Source: Agriotes lineatus (lineage: Eukaryota; Arthropoda; Insecta; Coleoptera; Elateridae). From it: a stretch of 64,000 nucleotides of DNA. The notes under the pieces were generated by a model. It worked only from the letters and a program-made list of their open reading frames with translations, was not told the origin of the DNA and searched no databases. The DNA lies in NCBI GenBank assembly GCA_940337035.1, contig OW679202.1:48129763-48193762 (forward strand), written 5' to 3'. The position numbers and the translations under genes were made by a program. Below are positions 35,154 through 46,300 of the stretch, in pieces (the stretch's first letter is position 1; each line of letters starts with the position of its first letter).

Positions 35154-37990
35154 TTAATCGAGTAGTTTTCTACTATACTTGGCCTCTTCTGCCACTTTTG
35201 CCCATTCTTTCCTATTGTGACATTTATCTTTCCAATTTACTATTTCGAGTCTTCTTAAATCTTCTATCACATCATCAATCCATGTAATCTTCGGTCTTCC
35301 TCTCTTTTGTTTTTCCTGTGGTTTCCATTCTGTCGCTGTCTTTATTGCTTTTGTATTTTCTGCTCTCATGACGTGACCCAACCATTTTATTCTTTGTGCT
35401 TTTATATAGTTAACGATGTCCTCTCCCTTCATTTGTTCTCTAATTTCAAAATTCATTCTTGGTCTAATTTCGTTTTCACTTGTTTTCGTTGGACCTAAAA
35501 TTCGTCTAGCTATTCTGCGTTCAAAAACTCTTAAATTTTCTTCTTCCTTTCTTGTTAGAGTCCATGTTTCAGCCGCATACACCACTACCGGTCTTATTAT
35601 TGTTTTATAAATTTGTATTTTTGCCGTTACACTTAAATATTTACTATTAATGTATTTTTTATTTGCGTAATAAGTTCTGTATCCGTCTTGTATCCTTTGT
35701 TTTGTTTTCTCACTAGCTTTGAAATTTCTGTTGTAAATCATTGCACCTAAATATTTGAATTTTTGTACACTTTGTATTTTATGAACTCCAATTTTAATAA
35801 AATCGTCACTACTATTATTACTGTATTTTAAGTATTTTGTTTTCTCCGCATTTATATTTAATCCACATTTTTTAGTTTCTTTTTCTAATCTCATTACCGC
35901 TTTTATCAGGTCTTCCTTTGTCCTGCTTATAATTGTCACATCGTCCGCATATGCGATAACTTGTACATTTTTCACATTTATAATACCTTCCACTTTTGCT
36001 TTTCTAATTGCTCCATCTAAAACTATGTTAAATAGTGTTGCTGATAAGGTATCTCCTTGCTTAACTCCTTCTTTTATCCTCAATAGGTTGGTTATGTTTC
36101 CCACTTTCACCATTGCCGTTGTCTCTTCGAAGGTCATTTTAGTTAGGTTTATTAACTTTTGGGGTATCTCCATCTTCCTCATTTCATTTAGTATGTTCTC
36201 TCGTTTCACCTTATCGAAAGCTTGCCTAAAGTCGATGAAAGTTATATATAGTGTTAGATCATATTCATTTGCTTTCTCCAATATCTGTTGTAAAATGTGA
36301 ATAGCATCAGTGGTTGATCTCCCCGGACGAAAGCCTTGTTGATAGTCACCTATTTTGTCATTGATGTGAAATTGCACTTTGTTTTTGATTAATTTTGTAA
36401 GGACCTTATATGTTACATTTAATAATTGTATGCCACGATAGTTTGCACATTGTTCCATATCTCCTTTTTTGGGTATTGTTACTATCACTCCTTTACTCCA
36501 TTCTTTTGGCATGCATTCCTATTTCCATATTTGCCCTATTAATTCATGAATTATTTGTTTGACTTCCATAAATGTTGGTTCGGGGATTATCGTGTTTACT
36601 CCTTCAGTATTCTCTGGTGTATTTATCCCTGTTCGTGTTTCGTTACTAAATAGTTTCTCAAAGTAGTTACTCCTGATTTGTTGTATTTCATTTTGGTTAT
36701 ATTTTACAATTCCGTTTTCATCTTTAAAACCTCTTGCTTTTATTTTATAATTTCTCTTTTGTTGCTTAATTATTTGATAGAATTTCTTTGTGTTTCTATT
36801 TTTATATTCATTTTGCATGTCCTTTAGTTTATTTTCGTTCCATTCCCTTTTTTTACGTTTACATATATTTCTTGCAGTGGCGTTTGCTTCTCTGTAAGCT
36901 TGTTTACTTTCTTCTGTTTTTGTTCTTATCCATTCAATCCATTTCTGGTTTTTTATCTTACATTTCTCTTCACATTCTTGGTCATACCATTCTTTACTTT
37001 TTTCCATTTTCTTTTTTCCTATTTGTTCTTCCGCTGCTTCTAAAATGCTCATCTTTATTTTGTGTTATTCATCCTCTATATTGTAGTTGATCTTATTATC
37101 TTCCACTTCTTCCTTTTCTTTGATGTTCTGCGTTATGTTTTCTTGTAATTTGTGTTGTATCCTTATGTCCTTTAACCTTTGTATATTCCATTTGTTCTTC
37201 TTATTGTTCTTTATCTTATCCTGGGTTATGCTTTTCCTCTCTTTCATAATCGCGATAACGAGCATGTGATCTGTGTCTGCCGTTGCTCCACGAAATGACC
37301 TAACATCTTGTACATTTTTTATTCTTCTGTTCGTTATCAACACGTGATCAATTTGACTATTGGTTTTTTGATTGGGGTGAATCCAGGTTATTTTATGTCT
37401 AGGTGGATGTGGGAATTTGGTACTAACTATGTATAAATTTGTTGCTGCTGCTAGATTACACAGTCTGTTTCCGTTATCATTTGTTTTTTCATGTAATGTG
37501 TTTTTACCGGCCACTGCTTTTATATGTTCTTCTTTACCTACTTGTGCATTTGTGTCTCCCAATATTATTAAAGTGTCGTACTTTGGGGTTTTCTCACATT
37601 CTCTCATTAATGTTTCATAAAACTCTTCCTTCTTCTCATTAATCTCTACTTCTGTTGGTGCATACACACATATGATGGTAGTGTTATTCAATTTCCCTTT
37701 CATTCGAAGTTTTGATATTCTGTCATTTATTGGTCCAAATTTCAAGATATTATTCATTTGTTTCCCTGTTATTATAAAACCTGTTCTATTTTGCCCTTGT
37801 TTTTTCCCTCCACTCCAAAACATCGTGTAACTTTTTTTATTTATCTTGCCCTCACCTGCCCACCTTATTTCTTGTAATGCAATCTATTTTATATTTTTTT
37901 AGTGTCTGTGCAATTTCACACATTTTTCCTGGTTGTAATAAAGATCTTATGTTCCATGTAGCAATTTTTATTTGGTTTTTCGATTTTTGC
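35154..37990 (-). pseudogene. LINE B ORF2 (endonuclease and reverse transcriptase), few lesions
   Basis: The endonuclease begins IATWNIRSLLQPGKM near 37965; a frame change near 37885 leads to IALQEIRWAGEGKI and then an open run of 252 codons (37823-37065) with ICVYAPTE, LIILGDTNAQVG, and DTDHML. A TAA at 37065 and a TAG near 36519 are the only stops in the frame down to 35154. The RT domain is a clean 452-codon run: KGDMEQCANYRGIQLLN, QQGFRPGRSTTDAI, FIDFRQAFDKVKRE (motif A), EGVKQGDTLSATLFNIVLDG (B), VIAYADDVTII (C), FKYLGAMI (D/E). The tail has RGRPKITWIDDV. Catalytic Asp residues are all present. One frameshift and two stops disable it. Confidence 0.93.
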
Positions 37991-38247
37991 CTTTTTTTTG
38001 TTATATTTCCCTAATTGAGATTCTTTGTAAATTTTCAAATTTTTTAATGTTTTTCTTATTGTTTGCGGTATTTTTGTTGTTTTTATTTGTTGTAGTAGAT
38101 TTACTGTTACCAGTTCAAATTTTATTGTTTTATTTGTTGCTTTTTCCTCTTTTCCGAGAATGGCTGCTTTGTTTGTATCCGATTCATTTCCAGGGGAATT
38201 GCGTGGTCCGTCTTCGTCGGGTCTGTATACCTTATCTTGTAACTCAA

Positions 38248-39129
38248 CTAACCATCTTTTACATCTGTATTTCCCTGTTGTGGGGTTTGCTGGTTTAAAT
38301 TTTGTGGTATAGCTGCTAGTAGGGTTTGTTGCCATTTCATAGTTTTTTCGTTTTTTGAAGTATAGACTGATTTGTAGCTCTGCTTCTTCGCAATGTTTTT
38401 ATTTTGTTCAGGTGATATACTTATTTCCGAATGGTCCCTTTTCTTATTTTCCTTTTTATCCTCTTGTTGTTTTCCATTTTCCAAAGTTCTTTCATTTTTT
38501 TCACGTTGTTCTAGCTGTTGGAGGGTGTATGTTTCCCCATCTATCATCAGTTTATCATGTTTCAGGTACGCTCGGTGTCCTAATTCTCTTGCATGTTTCA
38601 TGTGTTCATTTAGTTTCTTTCTTTGGTGCTGTATTTCCTTAGAGTAACTTTCTGCTATTGCTATTTTCGATTCCTTATCAATCTTTTTTGTTGCCTTCAG
38701 TATTTCAATTTTTTTACTTCGAGTACTCAATTCCAGGTTTATTGGTCTATGTACGCCTCTTTGTATTTTCCCCATTCTTCCAATGTCTTGTACTTCTGTC
38801 TCCATGTTGATATTTACTCCTATTTCTCGTAACAAATCTCTGACTTTCTCCTTCAGTTCCAATTCTCTTTCTTCATCTGTTTCTTTCATTCCAAAAATTA
38901 CCAATTTCTTCTTTCTTATTTCTTTTTCTAGGTATTCTATTTTATTTTCTTGCTCAGCTAAACGTATCTCCAATTTATTATTTACTTCTTTCAATTTTTT
39001 ATTTTCTTTTTCAAGATTATTTATATCTGCCTGTATTTTATCTAATTTAATTTCAATACGCTTTTCTCCCTCTTCTACCCTATCCAATGCCTCAAGCTTT
39101 TTATTTATTTCCTCCAGAACTTTTTCCAT
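38248..39129 (-). CDS. LINE B ORF1, coiled-coil protein, open
   Basis: An uninterrupted frame of 293 residues. Residues 1-75 form a Glu/Lys-rich coiled coil (IEIKLDKIQADINNLEKENK region), then IRKKKLVIFGMKETDEE starts a small RRM-like domain and RPINLELSTRSKKIEILKAT follows. A basic C-terminal tail ends the protein. This is the layout of LINE ORF1 chaperones. It lies upstream of ORF2 in the same element and overlaps the following open frame (38335-37916) by about 90 bases. The start ATG is the first after the leader and is followed by a continuous heptad pattern. Confidence 0.88.
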   Translation of the reverse strand: MEKVLEEINKKLEALDRVEEGEKRIEIKLDKIQADINNLEKENKKLKEVNNKLEIRLAEQENKIEYLEKEIRKKKLVIFGMKETDEERELELKEKVRDLLREIGVNINMETEVQDIGRMGKIQRGVHRPINLELSTRSKKIEILKATKKIDKESKIAIAESYSKEIQHQRKKLNEHMKHARELGHRAYLKHDKLMIDGETYTLQQLEQREKNERTLENGKQQEDKKENKKRDHSEISISPEQNKNIAKKQSYKSVYTSKNEKTMKWQQTLLAAIPQNLNQQTPQQGNTDVKDG

Positions 39130-39861
39130 ATTGATAACTTTACTGTTCCTTATTTATTATATTTTAGCTGTTTTTAGTATTTCATCCGTTGCATGCACAG
39201 CGGAAAGGGTCGTCCCCCGTCAACCGGTCGAAGGTCGTTCCCCTTATCTGTAGCACCCTTGTTATTTTCTTTTGATTTAAACTTCGCGTAATTTTATTTA
39301 ACGATAAAACTATGTGATAATTCGCCCGCGTGTTGGTTTAATTGTTATTTATTTCGTCGCGGGATTATTCTGTTCCGCTATTTTATTCGTTGCCCGTTAC
39401 TGCTCCGTCTTTTCGCGCTCTTTTTTTAAATATTCGTGTTATGTTTGACGTATTGTGCGTCGGTCGGCTAACCTTTGACTTCTTGTCAGCTGGTGATGTT
39501 TACGCGAATGTTCTTTAATTAGTTAAAGCGCTCTTGCCGTGATGTTTTTAGTTTTTGATATCGTTTCTTTTGCCTCTTACTGTTATTCCTATATCAGCTG
39601 GCAGCGATCTAACTATAGAGGAACAAAAAATACAGGCGGCAATAAGGAAAGTTGCAATAGACGAAAACAGCAAGAGAAACAAAATTCGAGTGGGATACCG
39701 CAAGTTGCAAATAGAGGGTGTAAATTATAAATGGTCAGATGAGGAAGGAGGAAGCCTGGAAAAAGAAGAAGTACCTGTTCAAAAAAAAAACTGAAAAACA
39801 AAAAGGACGGAACAAAAAAGGGAACGGAGGCGGCAAAAACAACGGCATATGACAAGGAAAA

Positions 39862-40277
39862 TGAAAGAAAAAAAGACAAATTAAACAAAGATAAGAAAAA
39901 AATAACAAATAAGCAAACTCAGACAGAATTGATAATAGCAGCTTGGAATCTACAGGGAATAAACAGAGAAGGAGCGACAAAGCAATTAATGTCAGAGCTG
40001 AATAGATACAGAGTTGACGTGCTCGCATACTAAGAATCGAATATAAAAGCACAACAGATAATGGAGATAGGCAAATATATACAATTTAACAGGGGAGGAG
40101 AAAACAATAGGTTAGGAACAGGATTTATAATTAAGAAAACATTAAAAGGGGCAATAATAGAATGGAAATACATAAATGAAAGAATGAGTTATTTAAGAAT
40201 GAGATCGAAATACAGAAAAATAAGCCTAATAAACATCCACGCACCAACAGAAGTTGCAGAAGACGATATAAAACATA
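39862..40277 (+). pseudogene. LINE A ORF2 endonuclease start, truncated
   Basis: Reading from near 39862, LIIAAWNLQGINREGATKQL is the APE endonuclease opening (AxWNLxG), followed by YRVDVLAY, a stop where Gln is usual (QES), then GTGFIIKKTLKG and SLINIHAPTEVAED. The similarity ends at about 40277 before the GDFN and SDH metal-binding blocks. No RT follows. One in-frame stop plus truncation make it dead. Confidence 0.85.
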
Positions 40278-40621
40278 GTCGGAGTATTTTCACCATATGA
40301 CAATGATGTCAACAATCCAGATGACTTAGCTTTTGTCATACATTGTGTTTGTTCGTATGTCAATTTTTATGGTATTTTACCCTTGCCACGTCACCAGTTT
40401 TAAAACTCTTAAATTTTTTATCTTTAAAAGTAAACCACAAAGTTAACAATTGCCATTTCCTTTTTTGATGAAGATTGAAGAATATAGTAGTACACTTTTA
40501 TTACACATGAACAGTTACACTGTAGATACCCCTCGCTTTATGCAGTATTGTGTAGTACTAGTTTAATTACAGATTAAATTGTAACAATCCTTTCAGAGAA
40601 AAAATTACTACAAGTTTCAAA
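40278..40621. other. DNA between LINE A and a possible exon
   Basis: No repeat recognised. A possible splice acceptor (TGTAACAATCCTTTCAG, ending at about 40597) lies 24 bases before the ATG at 40622. Confidence 0.35.
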
Positions 40622-40828
40622 ATGGCATCAAAGGAGTTGCTCACTGTTCCTGTATCTTTCAGCAGTAAGAAGGCTGTGAAAAATGAACATTTAATTTATA
40701 TTAATTTACCTTCCCAAAAGTACATATGTTACTTATCTACAAATAAGATGAAAAGTTACTTTATACGGTTTATTAAAATAATTTTCCATTTATTATATTT
40801 TTTTAAGCGTCAGCAGAGTGGTAAGCAA
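40622..40828 (+). CDS. Unrecognised small ORF, possible host exon
   Basis: The frame starts at TTTCAAAATGGC, a good insect start context, and reads MASKELLTVPVSFSSKKAVK, then NEHLIYINLPSQK. Composition changes after about 40720, where a GT dinucleotide (CAAAAGTACAT) could be a splice donor; beyond it the translation is rich in Phe, Tyr and Ile and runs into a SINE. So the credible part is 33 codons, perhaps a first coding exon. I do not recognise the protein. No downstream exon was found. It could also be chance. Confidence 0.28.
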
Positions 40829-41040
40829 TAAAAGTCCTCGGTTTGAATCTATGTATAGGTGGTAATTTTTGCAGTTTGCTGAATTGGTGCTGGGCTGAGT
40901 GGCCATTTGCCGTGGGGTTTTAATTAACTGTACCCTTCTCTGAAGGATTAGAGTTAGAATAACAAAGCCATACATAACATATACCTACACACAATGAAGT
41001 TGATTGTGCGTATCTGAATACAAAGGAGATTGTTAAGTTG
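40805..41040 (+). repeat. tRNA-headed SINE of a third type, degraded
   Basis: GCAGAGTGGTAAGCAATAAAAGT resembles a worn A box and CCTCGGTTTGAATC a B box. The body (GCTGGGCTGAGTGGCCATTT, TTCTCTGAAGGATTAGAGTT) recalls, but does not align with, the other SINE families here. The 3' edge is not clear. Confidence 0.55.
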
Positions 41041-41276
41041 CTCGTGCCCGATTCTCTTTTTTATAGTTTTCTAAATTATTCCATTCCATCGTACTAACTC
41101 ACAATGGTCAACATAGGAAGTGGAACAAGATTGATGTCCATTATTAAAAATTTTGTTATATCTTAATTAAGGTGTTAAAAAAGTACATTCCAAGGTTTCT
41201 GTTGCTTTACTCTCATTATTTGAATTACATATTTAAACTCTGAAAATGAACTGATAAGATATTTTGTTATTGTTAT

Positions 41277-41474
41277 TTTTATTTTTTTAATTTTATTTTG
41301 TACTCAGCCAACAGCCGTTAGGCCAATTATAGGCGTCGCTGTACATTTTATGGGGACTTCCACGAGGCACCGAGAGAAGCAGCTGTGAAACTCCCATCCA
41401 AGTTCTGACCAGAAAGAGCGTTGCTTAACTCTACTGATTGTATGTGGACGCTTGTTCAAGCTACACCACCCGGG
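41277..41474 (-). repeat. 5S rRNA-derived SINE, copy 2
   Basis: On the minus strand it starts CCCGGGTGGTGTAGCTTGAA, carries AGAGTTAAGCAACGC and ACTTGGATGGGAG from 5S rRNA, then GGCCTAACGGCTGTTGGCTG and an A-rich tail. Relative to the copy at 24418 it lacks about 75 bases in the middle. Confidence 0.88.
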
Positions 41475-41520
41475 ACCCCTATCTCCTTATCCTTAAGTTT
41501 ACTCTGATATCTGTCATTTT

Positions 41521-42270
41521 CCGCACTAAAAGCAATCTTCTCGGCCAGGAAAAGATCAGCTCTTGTCCAGGAATTTGAAGACGCTTTGGCTGAATTGGCA
41601 CGGGAAAATCACGTCAAGCTAGTCTGGGTCCCGGGACACACAGGGGTTCAAGGCAAGAAGAAGGCAGATTAACTAGCCAAACTCAGTGTCTAGGAAACTT
41701 GTATTGGACCAGAGCCCCTTCTGGGTATAACAAGGCAACATGTCTCATCAGCCCTAACCGAGTGGGCCTACAAGACCAGTGCGACCACTGGAAAGGGTGC
41801 GGGGGCTGTCGACAGGCAAAGTACTGTATAGCAGGATTTGATTCCAAGAAATCGGTCTGGCTAATGGGAAGGAGCGGGAGAACCACAAATCTTTTGATAG
41901 GGATCTTGACAGGCCACTGCAAACTAAAGAGACAGCTAACACTGATAGGAGTAGACGGAAGATCCCATTTGCCCAAGATGTGGGAGGGATGAGGAAATAT
42001 CCTTTCAGTACTCGGAGGAATGCGAGGCATATCAGCAACTGAGGTATAGAACCTTTGGAGCAGCTACGCTTCAAATGGAAGAGTTTAACTCCCTACCCTG
42101 GGCCACTATTCTAATCTTCCTTAGAAAATATTGAAGGTTTTAAGCAGGGAGAAGAGCCCATCGAAGAGGATGATAATAAAGGGTGGTTGAGGGGATGACA
42201 TGAGGTTGGCAAAAAGGCCCTATGGTGGCCTACTTGCTATACTTCGCTCTCCCCGCAACAACTACTACTA
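41521..42270 (+). mobile_element. 5'-truncated LINE 3' end with RNase H
   Basis: A 10-bp duplication CTGTCATTTT (41511-41520 and 42271-42280) flanks it exactly, and the 3' tail is an ACT repeat. The coding remnant gives LVWVPGHTGVQG, an RNase H block, near 41615, then a Cys-rich C-terminal region with LLIGILTGHCKLKRQL near 41900. Stops and frame changes are present. An RNase H domain in a LINE points to the I, R1, LOA or Jockey-related clades. Confidence 0.88.
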
Positions 42271-42280
42271 CTGTCATTTT

Positions 42281-43201
42281 ATAAAATGTTCTAGTTTCTA
42301 ATACATAGCGATATTAAAATATTAAATTTTCGAAGCCTTCGGCTTTTTTTTACTTTAGATTCAAGAAACAAGTTGGAATCTCTTGAAAAATCACATCACT
42401 CTTAAAATGTAATTTACTTTAAAAGTTGAGAGTTCCTGGTAAAGTAAAGTTTAGGGTGCGTTATTCCACACAGGAGTATAGCCTGAGACACGGCTGGTCA
42501 GGGCCGCCAAATATCTCTTTCCAAAACCCAGTCATCTGGCACACCGTTAACAGCATACTCGATGATATGGATAGTATCATGCCTTTGATGATTGCTTATT
42601 TTCCCTGGTATCCACGATTTTTAACTAATTGGCGGCCATGTTGGCCAAATAGCTAATAAAATTATTGTAAATAAAATTTTAAATGTGCTAGTAATTTTTA
42701 ATTTGTAACCTGCTAGATGTATGACTAAGTGTAGTTATGTCATGTGCAGCCCAGCTCTGTAACCTTGGTGGCCTACTGCCCTTTTTTATGAATTGGTTCA
42801 AATTTGAATATCGTCACATGTCCTTAAAAAACATGTGTTTTGGTTCCACAAGTTGTTAGCCTTTGAAAAAGTATAAAAATAAATATACGAAACGTCAGGC
42901 GATACATACAAGTGGTTTTATTTCAATCTAACCATTAAAGCTCGGTACCTGTGCGTAGCACTGAGATTGGAGTTATTCCAACCCCTATCCCAGTCAAGAA
43001 ATAACATTTATTTGAAATCAGCAGTGAAGTACGCCGAAATCGTCATTAAAATATGAGAAATCGGCAGTGAAGTAATCCATTGTTTTACGACTTTTTTGTA
43101 GGTGGCGAGGCGACAGATAAACGTCAATCAACCGAACGTAACCTACAAAAGTTTGTTAAAATGTTCTAATTTTACGATTTCTCGGTTTCAAATAAAACAT
43201 A
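42281..43201. other. Unidentified, possible retroelement 3' region
   Basis: No protein match. Around 42870-42930 the sequence ATACGAAACGTCAGGCGATA followed by GTGGTTTTATTTCAATCTAACC resembles terminal regions of Penelope-type or other retroelements in insects, from memory only. Two similar short blocks (GCAGTGAAGTA) occur at 43022 and 43065. Confidence 0.3.
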
Positions 43202-43325
43202 GTGTACACCTCGGCACTGAAGTTCCTTTTTATCCCTCATATGGTTTATTTGCGGTGGCCCTACGGGCCTCGGCAATTAAATCCACCTTCGTGATAAAAA
43301 GTTAAACTTCAGTGCCTTGGTATAC
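43202..43325. repeat. 124-bp hairpin element with about 40-bp imperfect arms
   Basis: GTGTACACCTCGGCACTGAA at the left end and its near reverse complement (TTCAGTGCCTTGGTATAC) at the right form a stem that continues through TTTTTATC/GATAAAAA. A short second palindrome, GGCCCTACGGGCC, lies between. No coding capacity. Confidence 0.75.
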
Positions 43326-43375
43326 AAACTACTATTTACTGTGTATGTAACCACACAAGCTCTGAGAGGGACTAT

Positions 43376-43377
<2 letters not shown>

Positions 43378-43418
<41 letters not shown>
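43378..43418. repeat. (TA)n microsatellite
   Basis: About 20 uninterrupted TA units. Confidence 0.97.
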
Positions 43419-43421
<3 letters not shown>

Positions 43422-44009
43422 ATGGTATATAGGGGTCTATATACTACCTTAAATACGTCTATTTATTTAGATAAATGCTAAAGGAAAAGTTAAATACAGT
43501 CATTAGATTGAATTAATCAAATGAAGAAAATTTTAAAAATAACTGCTTATTTAATTGAAAGATATGGATGGAATTAAAGAATGAAAGAAAATTTAAAAAG
43601 AAAGGTATAGCATCTGAGTACTATTTGATGGTGGTAAAAGGAGATAATACTAAATACAAGTTAATGTTGCATATGACAAGGTAAAATCCTATTGTAAGAA
43701 ATTATGAAGTGGGTAACATTCAGATTAATATAATGTGTAGCAGGCAGAAATAATGGTAGTTTAGCATTGAAATAAAAATTTGTTTGATTATTGAAAAATA
43801 ACAGATGGAAAAACAACGTGTAATTTGGATAGTTTTGGTAAAAATAAATTGGAAATTTGGCCCTATTTATTTAATTTGTGTGCTGGTTATATAAAAGGGT
43901 TGATAATATAAATCTACAAGGTGGAATTAATTAAAATATTACGAGTATAAAATGAGAATAATGCAAGAGAATTTTGAATATGGTATTACAAGTCATAAAT
44001 ATTTACATT
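43419..44009. other. AT-rich DNA, nothing recognised
   Basis: No coding frame or repeat end seen. Confidence 0.5.
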
Positions 44010-44017
44010 AAGTAGAG

Positions 44018-44957
44018 CAGGGCTGTCCAACACGTGGCAAGCGGCCCGACAGGTACTTTTTGCGGCCCGCAGATCGATAGATACTATAATTTCAGAAAAG
44101 ATGAATCTGGAATATAAATTATAAATCATTGAAAACAATATAACATAGGTACATAGAACAAAGGTACAGTCGTGTTTAAAAATGTGTTGTACAGAGATAG
44201 TTGTAAGTTTATTCGTGATTATATTTTTACTCAAAAGCTCACACTGCAATATTGACTAGATAGATCTAAATCTAAAAATATTTGTATGTAAAACACTTTT
44301 TCGAACTTCGTCAAATTAAATCATATTGACAAAGCACAAATGTTGTACAACACTTTAATGAACACGACTGTACAACAACGTTGTGTTAGGAAACAGTCCC
44401 TCCCACCTCCGGTGAAAGGTTTGTCTTGTACTTTTTGGCAGTTGCCACCAACGCGAACGGTCCTGTAGCGATAAGACACCTGTTTTTGATTGTTTTTTAG
44501 TAGTGTTTAGTTCTTTTAGTTGTTACCTGTTGTTAATTAATGATTACTTTGACAGTTCTTACTTATCAACAAATGTAATTTTATCTAGCTTACTTATCTC
44601 TATAGGTACATAAATTTACATGAATTGCTGCACATTTTTTTCTTTTGTGGATATCTCAAGAACGGAAAGGAATTAACCTAAAGTGTATATGATTTTTTTT
44701 TAGAATTACCTCTAGAACACATGGTGTAAGTTTGTCGGTTACCTCAGGTAACACCCTGCATATCTTTTTATGTTTTCATGCTTTTTGTAATGTAACCTAA
44801 GCTTCTTGAATAAATAAAAATTAGTATCGAAATATACAAATTTTATATTTATTAAAAATCACTCTCAAAGTCGCTAAGACACATTTTATAATGCGGCCCT
44901 CATGACCTTCAATTTTTTTACAGTGGCCCTTGGGCCACTTGAAGTTGGACAGCCCTG
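44018..44957. mobile_element. Non-autonomous hAT element with exact TSD
   Basis: Ends CAGGGCTGTCCAAC and GTTGGACAGCCCTG are exact inverted copies. AAGTAGAG flanks it exactly (44010-44017 and 44958-44965). Just inside, GCGGCCCG and GCGGCCC motifs repeat near the two ends. There is no transposase. The end sequence is the common CAGGGxTGTCCAA type of hAT; the element at 9748 is a distant relative by its ends. Confidence 0.95.
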
Positions 44958-44965
44958 AAGTAGAG

Positions 44966-45757
44966 GATTGCAAGTTGGTGGAGTTTTCGTGGACTTCGCT
45001 TGGGGAAGTAAGGACCATTTGGACAAGGGCCAATTGACAGGGACCAGTTGACTTGTTTTGACGAGGAAGCTGTTCGAGGTTGCAATTTCTGCTGGATGCT
45101 GATAACGTGGAGGTTGTAGGAGGATCTAAGGAAGTACAAGGTTACTTTATAATCATATGTGGAAGTATGCTTACCATGGAGAAGTTGGACAGAGGGAAGT
45201 TGTAGGAGTGACAGTTGTACAGGGGCTAGAAGAGGAAAAGGTATCTGCCAGCATCTTGGGGTGTTGCAGGTTGGAAGCGGTTTGTTAGTGACCAGTGCAT
45301 TGTGGCTGAGGTGTGAAGGAGTTCAGATAGCAGGACAGAATCATACCAAGGTAATTTTGAGTTGGTCTACAAAGCAAGGAATCCAGGTGGGTGCATAATA
45401 GGTTGAATTGAGGTAATCTAAAATAAGAGACAATTAGAAAGGTTTATTAAAACATAATTGAATACTTATCATAAACATTATTGAGTCAGATAACATTGTG
45501 AAGGATTTTATTTTGTCATCTTGAATAGAAAGTGTCATTGAACACGATTTGAAATTGTAGTTGACAGCAAGTGTCATTAATTAATTTCAGTTCATATAAA
45601 AAAATAAAATAGCAACTATCAAGTAACTAGATTGGCGGACCTCCCTGAAAGAGTTCTCAAAAAGCTTAAATACTATTTAATTTCGTTCATAGAAAACTTA
45701 ACAACTAAATATAAAATGAGGGACCTTAGCATATCAATATATATATATATATATTTA
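44966..45757. other. Intergenic DNA, nothing recognised
   Basis: A G-rich part (44960-45400) with repeated GAAGTTG and TTGTAGGAG words has no clear unit. No gene is supported. Confidence 0.45.
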
Positions 45758-45872
45758 GCCATTACAGGCCCTGGGCTTTTTGAACTACTGCTCTCTCCAT
45801 CCAATTGGTTATTACTAGTTCCTCCAAGTCTTCTTGCACTGCATTCAGCCATCGTCTCCTAGGTCGAATCTA
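45758..45872 (-). pseudogene. LINE C-terminal fragment
   Basis: The minus strand reads RRRWLNAVQEDLEELVITNW followed by MERAVVQKAQGL. This resembles the RGRPxxRWxDxVxxDL tail found after the RT domain in several LINE groups. Nothing else of that element remains. Confidence 0.55.
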
Positions 45873-45884
45873 AAAATTTTGGAA

Positions 45885-46300
45885 AGGAATGGAACTTTCA
45901 ATCAATCATGGGTTCTCCACATCATCAACAATCAAATGGACAAGCCGAACGAACTATTTAATCAATAAAAAAAAACAATTAAAAATCACAAGAAAACGAT
46001 GATATCTATTTAGCATTATTAGCATTTCGTAACACTCGAGTGTATAATATGTAAACACCATCACACATTCTGATGTCCAGGTACTTAAGGGACAATTTAC
46101 CTTCAAAAGAGAAAAATTTACAACCAAAATTAATTAATGAATAAAATTTAAATGGCAAAATTAATTTAACACAAAATGTGTACAAGGCATGTTACGGCAG
46201 AGAAATAAAAATGAATTAAGATTTTAATATTGGCACACCAGTGTTGTATCAAAATCAAATCAACTTAAGGCTCCCTGGAAAAAGAAAAGGTAGTTAGTAA
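45885..46300 (+). pseudogene. Gypsy-type integrase C-terminal remnant
   Basis: GSPHHQQSNGQAERTI near 45915 is the retroviral-type integrase block around the catalytic Glu (QSNGQAE). It is followed by IYLALLAFRNTRVYN near 46010, SHILMSRYLRDNLPS near 46070 and GTPVLYQNQ near 46235, in the order of LTR retrotransposon Pol. In-frame stops and a frame change are present. No LTRs were found. Confidence 0.75.

Larger units (their letters stand above)
35053..39603 (-). mobile_element. LINE B, near full-length APE-type LINE nested in LINE A
   Basis: It lies on the minus strand with a 14-bp target duplication GCGATCTAACTATA on both sides (35039-35052 and 39604-39617). The 5' end is at 39603 and the 3' end runs into a TA-repeat tail (positions 35053-35062) rather than poly(A). 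It has ORF1 (39129-38248) and ORF2 (about 38000-35154). Only a few lesions are visible, so it is the youngest large element here. Clade: endonuclease and the C-terminal HVMRAENT...RGRPKITW block place it with RTE/CR1/I-like LINEs; I cannot be more exact. Confidence 0.93.
34281..39794 (+). pseudogene. LINE A ORF1 (L1-like coiled coil plus RNA-binding domain), split
   Basis: The first frame (34281-34823) has a basic N-terminus and a long coiled coil with a repeated KEDVKSTKEDVKSTKDD. A one-base frame change near 34815 leads into IIKGAEFRNQN, the start of the RNA-binding domain, and on to YKVGKPEAKVTVVK and IYMDCDLTI at 35052. The protein resumes after LINE B at 39618 with EEQKIQAAIRK and RVGYRKLQIEGVNYKW, ending at 39794. 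The rejoined order matches LINE D ORF1 throughout, which proves the split. Known role: single-strand nucleic acid chaperone of the LINE RNP. Confidence 0.88.
34000..40277 (+). mobile_element. LINE A (coiled-coil ORF1 family), split by LINE B and cut at its 3' side
   Basis: LINE A covers about 34000-35052 and 39604-40277; the middle is LINE B. The 5' leader runs to the ORF1 start at 34281; the true 5' end is not fixed. The element stops abruptly near 40277 inside the endonuclease, before any RT, so it is 3' truncated or rearranged. It belongs to the same family as LINE D at 62621. Confidence 0.8.

Noticed and set aside
42880..42930. Hammerhead ribozyme of a Penelope element
   Set aside because: A GAAAC word is present near ACGAAACGTCAGG, but no CTGATGA partner with pairing stems was found nearby.
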